A program made the position numbers and the translations under genes. 64,000 bases of DNA from Mesostigma viride (lineage: Eukaryota; Streptophyta; Mesostigmatophyceae; Mesostigmatales; Mesostigmataceae): contig RPFO01000002.1 in NCBI GenBank assembly GCA_009746045.1, positions 1,559,642 to 1,623,641 of the forward strand. The letters run 5' to 3'. Position 1 is the stretch's first letter, and every line of letters starts with the position of its first letter. Positions 11,601 to 20,800 of this stretch are shown one piece after another. The notes under the pieces are model-generated. The model saw only the letters and a list, made by a program, of their open reading frames with translations, did no database searches and was not told the DNA's origin.

Positions 11601-12625
11601 CCTTCACACTCAGCCAGACAGCTAAACTGTTGATCAAGCAGTATAGTGTCAACTGGGTAGAATCTGGGCAATGCTATCACAAGTGCTGCACGCAGTTGCT
11701 CTTTAGCCATGCCAGGTAGGGGTTCCATGACAGTGAATCTGGACCATGTGTCTTTTAGGATCAGATATTGTTCACCATCGATATGCACGACATCACCCAC
11801 AATTATTCCCCTTTGGGTGGGTGGTGTTGCGACATGCCATTTGGGAGGTTTTGGGCCATGGAACTGACATTGCTGGCAGTGTTTTCTAGCCAACCTGACA
11901 GCATTCCTGAGTCGTGAACCTCCTGCTCTTCTGGCAATCTTTTCTGCCACCACCTCATGACCCATGGCTATGTGGAGCTGGGTTGCTAGTTCCCTTAAGT
12001 CTACTGTGTCAACAGCAGCTGGGGTAAGAGCTTTGAGGTAGGGCAGTATCACATTATACGTGGAGGAGATTTTCTGAGCTGCCTCAAAATCTAGCAGTCC
12101 CTTGTCTTTATCCCCAATGATAATGAGATCATATAAATCCACATAGGCGTGCTGTGAGGACGTACATCCTTTTGGAGCCTTGTCCTGCCGGTCGCACCAC
12201 GTGCCGGGGGGCAGATGGCGGGGGTGCTTGCAACCGAAGCAGAGGTCCACGTCGCCTACTGCGGGGTTCCACTTGCAGTCCGCCCGCTGGTGTCCCTTGG
12301 TGCCACACCGGGTGCACTTGTTCTTGGGACCTGCATGGGGGGGCTGAGCAGTGGGTGCAGGGGTGGGTGGGGCAGGTGTGGGGGGGTGGGCCGCCTCCAC
12401 TGGTTTGGCTTGAGCTGAGCAGGCTGTCCCGGCTGGCCTTGGGGCTGGTTGCCCTTGGCCTTCTTGGACTGGCCGCCCTGCTGCCCCCCTAGCTGGCGCT
12501 TTTTTCCTTGCCCCTTCCCTTGGGTCTGTTGGACCTTGGGGGTTGGGGTTGCAGACGGAGCACCTATAGCCAGGGGAGTCAGGCAGTCTTGGATATGGTT
12601 CATCCCCGCCCGGAAATCGTTCCAC
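8666..12625 (-). CDS. pol: Pol of element C: zinc knuckle, integrase, protease-like, RT, RNase H
   Basis: Open for 1319 codons; the true N-terminus is probably made by a -1 frameshift from gag rather than at the first ATG. Zinc knuckle CTRCGTKGHQRADC lies at about 104-117. Integrase follows, with an HHCC finger at about 218-253 and triad candidates D283, D331 and E362. A retropepsin-like segment starts at D638 (VDTQAQVSVI) with its LLG strand near 701. RT has ATDIKRAFLRGD near 916 and the catalytic WHGDD near 1008-1012. RNase H has MDSSMES, an AECRAV glutamate, HTDSQS and ENLADALTK. It would process and copy the element RNA inside a Gag particle and integrate the cDNA. The order integrase before protease is not the canonical Copia order. 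The ORF ends with TGA. Confidence 0.93.
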   Translation of the reverse strand: MERFPGGDEPYPRLPDSPGYRCSVCNPNPQGPTDPREGARKKAPARGAAGRPVQEGQGQPAPRPAGTACSAQAKPVEAAHPPTPAPPTPAPTAQPPHAGPKNKCTRCGTKGHQRADCKWNPAVGDVDLCFGCKHPRHLPPGTWCDRQDKAPKGCTSSQHAYVDLYDLIIIGDKDKGLLDFEAAQKISSTYNVILPYLKALTPAAVDTVDLRELATQLHIAMGHEVVAEKIARRAGGSRLRNAVRLARKHCQQCQFHGPKPPKWHVATPPTQRGIIVGDVVHIDGEQYLILKDTWSRFTVMEPLPGMAKEQLRAALVIALPRFYPVDTILLDQQFSCLAECEGWDANIEIAGLQDHEGQGVIERTIRSVKTLVAKSTDLKATSGSYADRALWCSEICATLNLRPVLHAPWGEILPIGLQAGVYPPEVLALYNTVRAKVADKLAEKDITHPRTVFQLGEQVLYFKETKHGKTGMWYGPCTVLRMTKKGKNMDIRSLETGRKHRVSSHRVKKYFPPLADVPGEESLNMDSLLNSGEQAEPPSIPTPGADDGTTTPSVIPPPLSEVRVTPQPGVSPSGQSSTRHEVPEQNKGNPAEFKSKLEKALAALHKAHKSKAKQASGLAKVSAVCSDYSQESCILAVDTQAQVSVISAQAIPGLQLAPSPWTQVQDFSGKTTLDVLGQVMIPILGIQTPFQVVEGYMGNALLGEPFISYPGVTITASQLRVTGVGAIPLDHYKIPLSQLVHGLDAYIKAINIKYGPGEIPDLEKKVHNQRPHPQSFGVGKWDLAMHSPHNYDALIQQCKTQKGFQKWIQAIRHQAREEWVLPNPKHPDYKPPVTPVWEIPEGAKKLRLKFVLKHKAQPVGSPIYHARPCVTELKGMSKLSKGELYTPGLQQTSLRILLSVFLHHLNAGQDYACKATDIKRAFLRGDPDKAQDVWKGQVYVVPTPAAWAHDIDEPYLLLNLGVEGLQSAPTIFRKSAEEVFKKLNATYDDLDPCLFAVPTPSGLLLFVWHGDDQLICGPRAEVDKFIQQVQQSYEIGKQTELGPEPLQFCGIMLALEEQQEQWVCTLSPPAQYLEECLELLDIPCIPAHMCATVKGKLGWLSAICAPHLAVVSRIDDTVLQTMKPKDLQKLLKAGPSLVIHPLNLMEDIHINCLMDSSMESRVITKMDAREAGVFFLTNKGDYMSMVSWYSRLHRRKAVGSNSAECRAVVSAVQHARSLQHILTWLQTQAGSKADVHAHLHTDSQSVISFLNKKSVTAAVHTDLDWVILKQETSYFSSWQHLPDEENLADALTKIPSLAATQYQLLCDAMNPYLSSQTNG

Positions 12626-14688
12626 AGAGGTTTGAGACCTGCAACCACAGTGGCGTACACAGCTTTGTCCAGGTTAGCATTTGACAACCATGAATACAGC
12701 AGGTAGCTAGCAGGCAGACCCCTGAGATCAGGGTCCTTTTCTACAGCCAACCTATAATTCTTGCAATCAGTGGCATAGTCTTGCTTGTTGACCTGGTAAG
12801 CATTAAGCCAGTTGAAACCACGGATGGATTCAAACTGTGTCCTATCCACCAGCAAGTGCTTAAGCTCATCCATGAAGGCTGGCCACAATGCAATTGCTAG
12901 GTTAGGTGTCCCAGCCTTTTCTTGGTAAATCTGGACCAAGGTTTTAATGGCTGGGGCTGACCTATGGATGGTGGTGGATGCACGCAAGGCACTGAACCAG
13001 TTCTGGACATTCAGAGACTCAAAACAGTAGTTCAGGCTAAACAAAAATTCCTTGGCCTGTTCCTGGGTGTAACCCTCAGGTAAGCCAGGGATTTCTATTT
13101 TAGATTCTTTTTGTTTTGGGTTAAACGTACCTTTGACCGGGTCCTTCTTTTCAGCCAAGAAAGTCTTGACTGCTTGTTGAAGATCAGCCTCCTCCATGTT
13201 CGCCCTGCCCCTTTCCAGCTGGGAGATACTGGCCAGGAGGCCATCCAGCTGGGTGCGCGACAGGTCGTCCATGGGGTTGGTGGCCATGGTCTTGAGCTGT
13301 GCCGTGAGTATGGCAAGCAGCTCTTGGACGTCCCCCTTAAGGGTGGGTGGGGTTGGGTCCACTGGGGTCCCTTTTGCCACCGCCTTGCTCTTATCTGACT
13401 GCCCTGGTGTGGGTGCAGTCTGCTGGGCCTCCGCAGAAGGTGGTTGTGTTCCAGCTTGCTGTGCTAGTGCAGTGGCTGGTGGTGTTCCAGCTGCAGGCGC
13501 AGGGTCTTGTTCCCCTTGCCTTACTCCACTGCTGGTAGGAAAACCCTTGGCCTGGCCAAGCTGCTGCAGCGCTGCTGCTTGGGCTGCCAGGCCGCCCTCA
13601 CGGGCTATCATGGCCTCTAGGAGTTTATTCTCCACCACCTTGCGGCGGTGGAGCTCCTGGGCATCCGGGTCACTTGGGGGTTTGCTGGGGGAGCTGGGGA
13701 CAGTGCCCTGGCTCTTGCCCTGCAGCACCCTTGGTGACACGGCCCCTCCAACCACCCTTTGGCTCAAATCAGTGCCAGGGGTGGGGAGGGTATGTGCAGG
13801 GAGTGCAGGCGTTTCTGTTGCCTGCATCTTCTCCTGCAGCTTGGTCAGCTGCAACAGGAGGGAATTGAGTTGGTCCGCTGTTAGCGTGACCCCCTCGTCC
13901 CCCTGTGCAACAACCAGCTCATTGAAGAGGCGCTCATGGAGCACCTCTCCAGCTTGCATGGCAGCCAGCTGCTTTTCAGCAGTCATGTTGCGGGCCGCTG
14001 TCTTTTTGCGGTCCCGCTCTTGCTGTGCAAGACGGCGTGCCTCTACAAACTGGGCGGCGGCCTGTTCGACCGCCTGATTGAGTGGATTCATCTCAATCTC
14101 CCCATCAGAAACCCCTGGGGAGAGGGTGACCTCGTCATCAGACAGCTGAATGCTGCCGATGACGGGTCCTGGGACCTTCTTGGTCCGCATTTTGAACATG
14201 TATGCGTCCCTCTTCAGCTTCCTCTCGTACCCCCCCGCTTTCTGAGCGGATGAGGGGACGATCGGCACCCCCGCTTGTTCTCCACCGCTTTTGGCTATTC
14301 CGCCCTCCTCCTGAGGAGGTTGGGACGGTGCCTTAGCGGGGAGGTCAGCGGGGCTTGCCTGAGGGCTGGGGGACCGCATACTGCTTACGGATTTTTGCGA
14401 GCTAGCTGGGCTAGAAAAAACAGATTTTTCGGCCTGTTCGGCCAAGGAGGTTACCTGTTTTTGCAGGGCTGCCAGCTGCCGCTCTTGGGCGGCTGCCTTG
14501 ACGCTTTGCTGAGCCATTGCTGTCGCTAGCTGCCTAGCCACTAGCTGTTCCTGCTCCGCCTGCGCCCTTCTTGCTTTTTTAATTTTCTTGGCCGCAGCCT
14601 TCTCCTCTACTGTTGGCACCGTCTGCCAGCCAGCATCATCTATCCGCTTCTTTTTGAATTTCAGGCCTGGCATAATAGGATCTCCCAT
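12256..14688 (-). CDS. gag: Gag of element C
   Basis: 810 codons, starting with ATG 32 nt inside the 5' LTR. The N-terminal part is rich in Lys, Gln and Ala and likely coiled coil (AQEQQLAALQKQV-type heptads). The middle is low-complexity. The segment around residues 525-720 (SLNYCFESLNVQNWFSALRA ... FNWLNAYQVNKQDY) looks like a retrotransposon capsid fold. It would form the particle that packages the element RNA. The last 80 residues are Pro/Gln-rich and overlap pol. No zinc knuckle is in this frame; the knuckle lies in the pol frame, so either only Gag-Pol carries it or an indel separates it from gag. Confidence 0.85.
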   Translation of the reverse strand: MGDPIMPGLKFKKKRIDDAGWQTVPTVEEKAAAKKIKKARRAQAEQEQLVARQLATAMAQQSVKAAAQERQLAALQKQVTSLAEQAEKSVFSSPASSQKSVSSMRSPSPQASPADLPAKAPSQPPQEEGGIAKSGGEQAGVPIVPSSAQKAGGYERKLKRDAYMFKMRTKKVPGPVIGSIQLSDDEVTLSPGVSDGEIEMNPLNQAVEQAAAQFVEARRLAQQERDRKKTAARNMTAEKQLAAMQAGEVLHERLFNELVVAQGDEGVTLTADQLNSLLLQLTKLQEKMQATETPALPAHTLPTPGTDLSQRVVGGAVSPRVLQGKSQGTVPSSPSKPPSDPDAQELHRRKVVENKLLEAMIAREGGLAAQAAALQQLGQAKGFPTSSGVRQGEQDPAPAAGTPPATALAQQAGTQPPSAEAQQTAPTPGQSDKSKAVAKGTPVDPTPPTLKGDVQELLAILTAQLKTMATNPMDDLSRTQLDGLLASISQLERGRANMEEADLQQAVKTFLAEKKDPVKGTFNPKQKESKIEIPGLPEGYTQEQAKEFLFSLNYCFESLNVQNWFSALRASTTIHRSAPAIKTLVQIYQEKAGTPNLAIALWPAFMDELKHLLVDRTQFESIRGFNWLNAYQVNKQDYATDCKNYRLAVEKDPDLRGLPASYLLYSWLSNANLDKAVYATVVAGLKPLWNDFRAGMNHIQDCLTPLAIGAPSATPTPKVQQTQGKGQGKKRQLGGQQGGQSKKAKGNQPQGQPGQPAQLKPNQWRRPTPPHLPHPPLHPLLSPPMQVPRTSAPGVAPRDTSGRTASGTPQ
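12499..12505 (-). promoter_or_regulatory. Candidate -1 ribosomal frameshift site A AAA AAG
   Basis: On the coding strand gag reads GGA AAA AAG CGC here, giving the heptamer A-AAA-AAG in the zero frame. Pol is in the -1 frame relative to gag and is open across the whole overlap (12256-12625), so a slip here fuses Gag to Pol. The pattern fits the X XXY YYZ rule. A competing explanation is a one-base indel at the G run near 12378-12384. Confidence 0.6.
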
Positions 14689-14719
14689 GATTTTGTCTAT
14701 GGTAAACGACTTTAATTCA

Positions 14720-15162
14720 AGTTAATAAACGAGTGGACCTCTCAATGCTCAATGGCCTAACGCATGTGTTTATTACAATAAATCACAAGCCCCGCACCCA
14801 ACGTGCACAAGGGCATTTAGCATTGTCGACAAGCAACGCTCTGCCTGGCTGCCACGTCTGGAGCAGCCGACAGTGGCCGTTGGGCTCTGTGGTGCAGCCT
14901 GAGTGGCGCGACGCCACTGCTAGACTCTCAGGACCTTAGTCCAACATCCGACACCTCAATGTCAGTCCCGAGTGGGTACTGGCGACGCCGTACCGCCAAT
15001 CCTACTTGGGTACTGGCGTCCGTCACCAGGACTCGGCTATCGAATAGTCTAGCCTGCCGAATCACATATAGCCGGGACTTCTGACCGAGCCTACACGTGC
15101 GAAACCCCAGATAGCACATTGCTATCTGGTACTTAGCCTATGTCCACGACTAGAGGCTAACT
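14720..15162 (-). repeat. 5' LTR of element C
   Basis: 443 bp, matching 7856-8298. It is followed inside the element by TGAATTAAAGTCG, not a TGG-type primer-binding site; gag starts 32 nt later. Confidence 0.95.
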
Positions 15163-16160
15163 ATGGCCGCCCCCTTCCAGTACACCGGCTGCCCCGCTTT
15201 GGTCTGCCGGAGCTGGAGGTAGGTCGGCCATAACTCCCGTCGCCGTTGTTGCTGCGCCAGGGTCGTCGTCAAGGGTGAAGAAAGTCTTCTCGAGCCGCTT
15301 GCGGCGTCGGAGAAAAGAAATCTTGTCCGCCGGCCGGTTCTTAAAGGTGAGAAGAAGCGGGGGCGCCCCTGCCTTACCCCGCGCGCAGGGAAGGCGGTGG
15401 GCGACCAGCTCGATCTTATCAGTAAGGCCCATGCGACTAAGAATTTCTCTCTCAAACGCACGTGCAAGCTTCTCGGAATTCTCACCTTCCTCCATGTCGA
15501 AGTTCTTGACAATGACGTTAAGGCTGCGCTTGGCGAGCTCGGCCTCCTCGCGGAGGTCGAGCGTCTGCTGCTGGAGCTGTGCTGCGAGCCTGCGACGGCG
15601 GACCTAGTGGTGGAGGTGGCGTGCTGCTTAAGCATGTCCGCCCAGGTCGGGATGGGAGGAGCATCGCTGGCCAGGCCAGCCGGGGCTGGCTTGGCGGCAA
15701 TGTCCTTCACCGCCTGGGCGGTGAGGCCTGCGGTGTTTTGCATGACCTCGATAGCGATTGCATTGTCCTTAACCCAAAGGCGCTGGTCAATGTCGCGGAG
15801 CTGGGCGGTGATGGATTCGGTGGAGGCGGAGGGGGGGGGGGGGGGGGGGGGCGAGGAGGGTGGCGGTGGCGGTGGCGGTGGCGGTGGGGATGGTGGGGAG
15901 CTCAGCAGCCAGCTTACGACCCAAAACTTGCATTTCGCAAGCGAGGGGCGTCACATGCTGCGAGAGCAGGCGGAGGAGGGCGAATTCGGTCAAGGGGACG
16001 GGTTGCCAGAGGTCCGCGGAACAGCGTTGAAGGATGGAAAAGAGGGCAGCAAGCTGAAGGCGCGGTCGCGACCATGCAGCCAGACAGGTCAGCTGAGCGG
16101 AGCTGAAACTGGCCGTCAGACTGGCTGCGGAAGCATTTGTGGCGTTGGAGGCGCTGGCAC
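15163..16160 (-). pseudogene. ORF1 of the ORF1-only LINE (minus copy), 5'-truncated
   Basis: Homologous to 44540-45465 on the plus strand. Coding signs include RPRLQLAALF, a Pro-rich linker, QNTAGLTAQAVKDIAAKPAP, and the C-terminal block QQRRRELWPTYLQLRQTKAG, which resembles the C-terminal half of L1-type ORF1 RNA-binding proteins. The frame changes at a run of about 20 G (15830-15850) and again near 15480, so the gene is broken. Its 5' side stops at the E2 LTR (16161) and its 3' side at element C. Confidence 0.8.
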
Positions 16161-16238
16161 AGTTAACGCCAAGCGCATTGGCGTGTTCCTGATTCGGCAT
16201 ATCTCTACGATTCCAGCGGCACCGGAACGAGTTCATTC
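16161..16238 (+). repeat. E2 5' LTR, first part (before insertion A)
   Basis: Starts AGTTAACGCCAAGCG and matches 40294-40371. It continues at 24072 after element A and one copy of its CATTC duplication. The uninterrupted version at 40294 is the empty-site control showing that A inserted here. Confidence 0.9.
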
Positions 16239-16855
16239 AGTTGTGAGGGTAAGAATGCCACGAATTCCGCCATGGTTCTTGCAGGAAGTTGCCTTTATTA
16301 ACAATCAGGAAACACAGACGTAAGTCACGTCACTTCCAAGACTGCACGCAGCACAGACGACAGGGTCGCAGTGCCAAGAGAACGTGCACGCAAGAACTAG
16401 CGTCCCGGTGTGACCAAGTCACTCATATAGCTTACTAGGGACGCGTCCAAGTATTCAGCTGCACTGTCACAGCTGAACTGTCAATCAATTGATTACACAG
16501 ACTCTGGCACGCCTTTGGCGCGCAGATCTATCAATTGTCCATACGGCTAGTCCTGTGGTCCTATCCGTACACTACTCAGCATCAATTGTCTCATAGGTCC
16601 TGGCGCGCTACAGTGCGCCTACCTATCAATTGACCATCAAGTCCTGTACAAGTCCTGTCAACGTCCTGCGGACTATCAAAGTGACACTTGTACATCCTGT
16701 GTCCGTACGCGCCCACAGTGGCGCGCCGGGTACTGTCGGCACAGCCTAGGAAACGTCATAACTTTTACGTTCCTTAACCAAATGAGGCGTTCAAGGTGCC
16801 GTTGGAAAGAGCGTAACAATCTCTATCCATCTAACGTAAATCCTTTACGTTAACT
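16239..16855 (-). repeat. 3' LTR of element A
   Basis: 617 bp, AGTT...AACT. On the coding strand it is preceded by AAAGAAAAGAAGGGATTGG, a clear polypurine tract ending TTGG just before AGTT. Confidence 0.95.
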
Positions 16856-17804
16856 CCAATCCCTTCTTTTCTTTAGGGATCACATCCCCTGCCAGGGACC
16901 CTTGAAGTAGCTTGAAATGTCCTTCACTCCAGCTTGAAGCTTGAACAGATGTCTTTAATGGCCATTGCCATTCCCCCAGCCCTTTCTTTTAAGGAACTGG
17001 AAAAGAAACAGATCTGCCACAGGGAAAACCATTCATGAGAAATGGATAAAAACCTATGGAAGTGGCATTACAGAGTACCACCAGATATTAGAAGCACACA
17101 AAATTAAATACATACAGGTTAATTCTATGAGGTCTTCTCCAGGAATTAATCCCATCACCTCGGTAGAGCCTCCAGTACAATGACCTTCTGGCGGTGAGTT
17201 ACATTAATCCCAGATACTAATCCCATAAAACCCAGTACATATTCAATATAAGTACAATAAATCCATGACAATTAAAATACCACTTGACAAAGTAAGGCGT
17301 ATTACAATAGTTTGCCTGTCATTCTCTCAACAGGGGTCTATTGGCGCCCGTCTTACGGCGCCCGTCTACTTGCCAGATGGTAAACTGCCACAGCAAACAA
17401 ATGACAAAATGAAACACATAGGCAACAATTAAATCCTGCCCTGGGGAACTAGGGAAGTCTGAACAGGCAAACACCTGAACAGGCCAGCTTGTAGAAACAT
17501 AATACCAGGGAATCGAACCCCGCCCTATAAACCCCAGAATAAAGGTTCCCAGACCATTGTGAGAAGTATGTACAAATATACATTTCTTTTAAAATAGAAT
17601 ACATGGTCTGTAATGGACCTGTCAACCTTGTGTAGTCAACAGCATGAACCCCAGCCAAAACCTGGCTGTATCCTGATTAAAATCAGAGTGAGTGTACCAT
17701 GGTCCATGAGCCTTAGTACAGACTAAAATACAGGTATTATGCCAGTCACAATGCTGACACTACCACACAATCTGCTCTCCAATGCCCTATAACCATGCAC
17801 CAGC
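16856..17804 (-). other. 3' untranslated region of element A with tRNA T-arm mimic
   Basis: Non-coding. At 17506-17522 the coding strand reads CGGGG TTCGATT CCCTG, a 5-bp stem with a 7-nt TTCGATT loop, as in a tRNA T arm. About 140 nt further on, GACGGGCGCC occurs twice (complement at 17343-17352 and 17357-17366). Elements D and E2 have the T-arm motif in the same region. Function unknown. Confidence 0.7.
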
Positions 17805-20800
17805 TTAGACAGCTTGCTGAGATGGGTCCATCAGAGACTGAAGAACCTTGTATTGCACTGCTGCCTTCTGCACTAGCTTGGTCAAAGCATCAGCAGGATT
17901 GTCAACCCCAGGGATATGCTCAATATTGGCCAAGGAGGACAACTCCTTAAGAAGGAGATAATCCAAGTCCCTACTTCTGGCCATCTGCCTGTGCACAAAC
18001 TGCACCATCCCCATGGAGTCTGTTTTTAGAAGAGTGGTAACCTGAAGTGGCCAAGGAGTGTTAGAAGTCATCTGATGAAGCAACTCCTTCAGATAAAGGC
18101 TTGTGTGAATGCCTTCACAAATAGCCCTGCATTCTGCCACATCACTGCTGACAGCCACCCGTTTGTGCAGGCGACTAAACCAGCTCACCAAACTCCCCAG
18201 GCCTTCCTGTCTGAGCACAAAGAGCCCTGCAGCCCTGCCCCTGACCTTGGAGACCTGCCTGCTGTCCATTGAGCTATCCACATACAGCTCCATGCAAATG
18301 GGTTGTGATAAATCCACTGCAGACAACAGAATGCCAGATGAAGCCCTGACCTGATCAGCCACCTTGGCAGACCCTAGCTCCACCAGCATGTCATCAGGCA
18401 ACCTGGCTATGACCATAAGGTCTGGCCTGGAAATGCCTGCCACCCAAGCAACCATGCCCCTCACCATGGGACACAGTGCCTGTGTGATGGTTGGAGGAAG
18501 CTTGCTAATGAGGGTCTCTTGATAGTCATTGCCCCCCACCAGCAGCATACGCCACTCCCCTCCCTTCTTCACCAGTGTGGCCTCCATGCCCACAAACAGC
18601 AGAGGCTCATTCTCCACCTGCCATTGCTCCCTACCCAGAGGAAACTTGGACTTAATGATGGAGATCAGCTCCTTAAGCCACGACGTGGGAGCTATCAGAT
18701 GTAGGTCATCCCCGTGCAGCGAAGCATACACTGGCAGGCCTTCCCATTGCCCCAGAAACAGACAGGGGTCTACAGGAGAGACCTTCAAGTTGCAATGCTC
18801 CTTCAGGAAACGGTTGAGAGTCTCCCTCCAGATTATTGGACTTGACCTCAGGCCCTCCAGGCCCTTGAGGATTTTAAGGAACTCCGTGTGGATGTCCCTT
18901 TTCCATACAGCAGGCACCCTAACATAGAAAGGCGTCTTGCCCTCCCACTTTTCCTGTGCCACATCTGCATCACCCTCCAGAAATGCCCTCTTGAAGTCTA
19001 TCACCACTGAGCCATAGTCCAAGCCCTTGTTGAGAAGGCCTAGAAAGACACACAGCAGCAGCCTCCAAGTATCATGCAGCATGCCAGGGGTATACAACTC
19101 CTCAGCAGTGCACTCACCAGTACCCTTGAACTCATTCAGCACTGGCCTGACATGTGGTACCTTGACCCCGTCCACCTCCTTCATCTTGATGACAAACTTG
19201 AGCTTGAGTAGACGTCGTGCAGGAGGCAGGTCATTGACAGGTTCCACGCATTTCTTGGAGATCCAGTCCTCCCCAGATTTAATCAGACCCAGTGTGACCT
19301 GGGGACACATAATGGGAGAGGACATGAGCTTCACCAGGCCTTGGTAGTTGATAGGGCTGTGTCCAGCAAGTGAGTGAGGACCAATGCCCAAACTGCTTGG
19401 ATGACTAGCAGCTGGCAGTATGAGGTCATCAACCAAGGGCTCCTGCCCCTGGCACACTTGCACACGCTTAACCGTCCTGGTTACTGCACGTGATAGGTGA
19501 GTGGTCCTGAAATTAATCAGTGGGACCTGACCAGCCCCTTCCTTAGTCAGGAGAGAGGACGTGATCACTACCCCATCCTGGCATAGGAAATTCTGCCCCA
19601 GAAGAGCAGGTCCTTGATAGCCCTCCAAGACACAAAAAGCAGTGTCCTGTCCAAGGATAGGAATGAATACCTCACCCAGTACCTTCACGTGTACCCCGCC
19701 ACTGAAGTCAGACACAAACTGATAGCTGGGTTCAGACATGCTGTACCCTGCTGCAGCCCTGGTCCCAATAATGGAGACCTGAGAATTAGTGTCTACCTCT
19801 AAGGCAGTGTCCAGCCCCAGATTGCCATGCCACCTGAGCTTGGCTACCTTGGGCTGCTTCTTGGCCCTTTGTAGAGCCCCAATCAATCCAGCCAAACTTG
19901 TCCCCCTGGGCTTGGTTAGTGCCTTGGGCTTGACAGTTGACTCCCCAGCTGTTGACCTTGCAGCCTGTTCAACAAGTACCTCTGCAACCTGGCCAGGGCT
20001 GACAGATTCCCCTGCAACAGATGTGGTCGTTGCGTCAGTGATGTCACCTGGGACCTGAAAATCCTGCAGATCCTGTGAGCCTTGTGCCTGACTGCCCTCA
20101 TTCATCAGGTTAGGCTTGACATATGACCAACTCAGCCGGTGTACATGCTTTGGTTCGTCCTCCATGCTGACCAAGCATGCGTGGCTAGCTTCATCAACCT
20201 GGGTAACCACCCCAGGACTCCAGCTACCACGTTTGCCATAAAGGCTAGGTTCCTTCCAAGCTAGGACCTTCTGACCCACTTGTGGCTCCAGCATCTTCCA
20301 ACCCCGGTCCTTCTCCCTCAGCTTGGCAAAGGTGACATGTGCAGCATGTTTCCAGCCCTCCAGCACATGTGGTGGGCACAGGCCATGATATAGACCCATT
20401 GGGCTGACAGCAACTCCATCATAGTAGAAGTTAACCCTGCTGTTCAGCTGCTGCTCCACGTTCCTCAGCCATGCACTCCTGACAAGTGCAGGTGCAGACA
20501 AGGGTACCCAGTCTTCAGAGATGATCAATTTCTTGACCTCCTGGATTGCCCTCTCGATAGCACCCTGCTGCCCATGAGCCTCCCTAGGTGTAACCAGCAA
20601 CTCAGGAAGGGTAGGATCACCCTTGAGATGCTGAAACTGCATGTCCACCTGGATCCTTGTGGTAGGAAACTTGGCTCTTACATTCTGCAGGGCAGCCAGC
20701 AAGTACCTGTTCTTCATAGAAGGTAAATGCTCCAGCACCTTGTATTTCGTGTACCTGTCCACGCACACCAACAGTTGCATGCCCCTGATGTGTTGGATAT

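Larger units (their letters stand above)
7856..15162 (-). mobile_element. Copia-type LTR retrotransposon C, complete
   Basis: 7307 bp, with 443-bp LTRs at both ends and a 5-bp TSD (ATGGC). It has a long gag ORF and a long pol ORF in the -1 frame, both uninterrupted. The LTRs differ at two bases that I can see near their outer ends, so the insertion is young. It disrupted ORF1 of a LINE. The gene order on the minus strand is LTR, gag, pol, LTR, and there is no extra ORF before gag, unlike A and D. It is probably autonomous, or was until recently. Confidence 0.95.

Noticed and set aside
13196-14077. 293-codon plus-strand ORF, Ser/Ala/Cys-rich
   Set aside because: Lies antisense to gag of element C, whose coding is supported by context; the composition is that of a shadow frame.
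15397-16323. 308-codon plus-strand ORF with a long Gly run
   Set aside because: Antisense to LINE ORF1; the Gly run is the G homopolymer, and the ORF crosses the LINE, E2 LTR and element A LTR boundaries.
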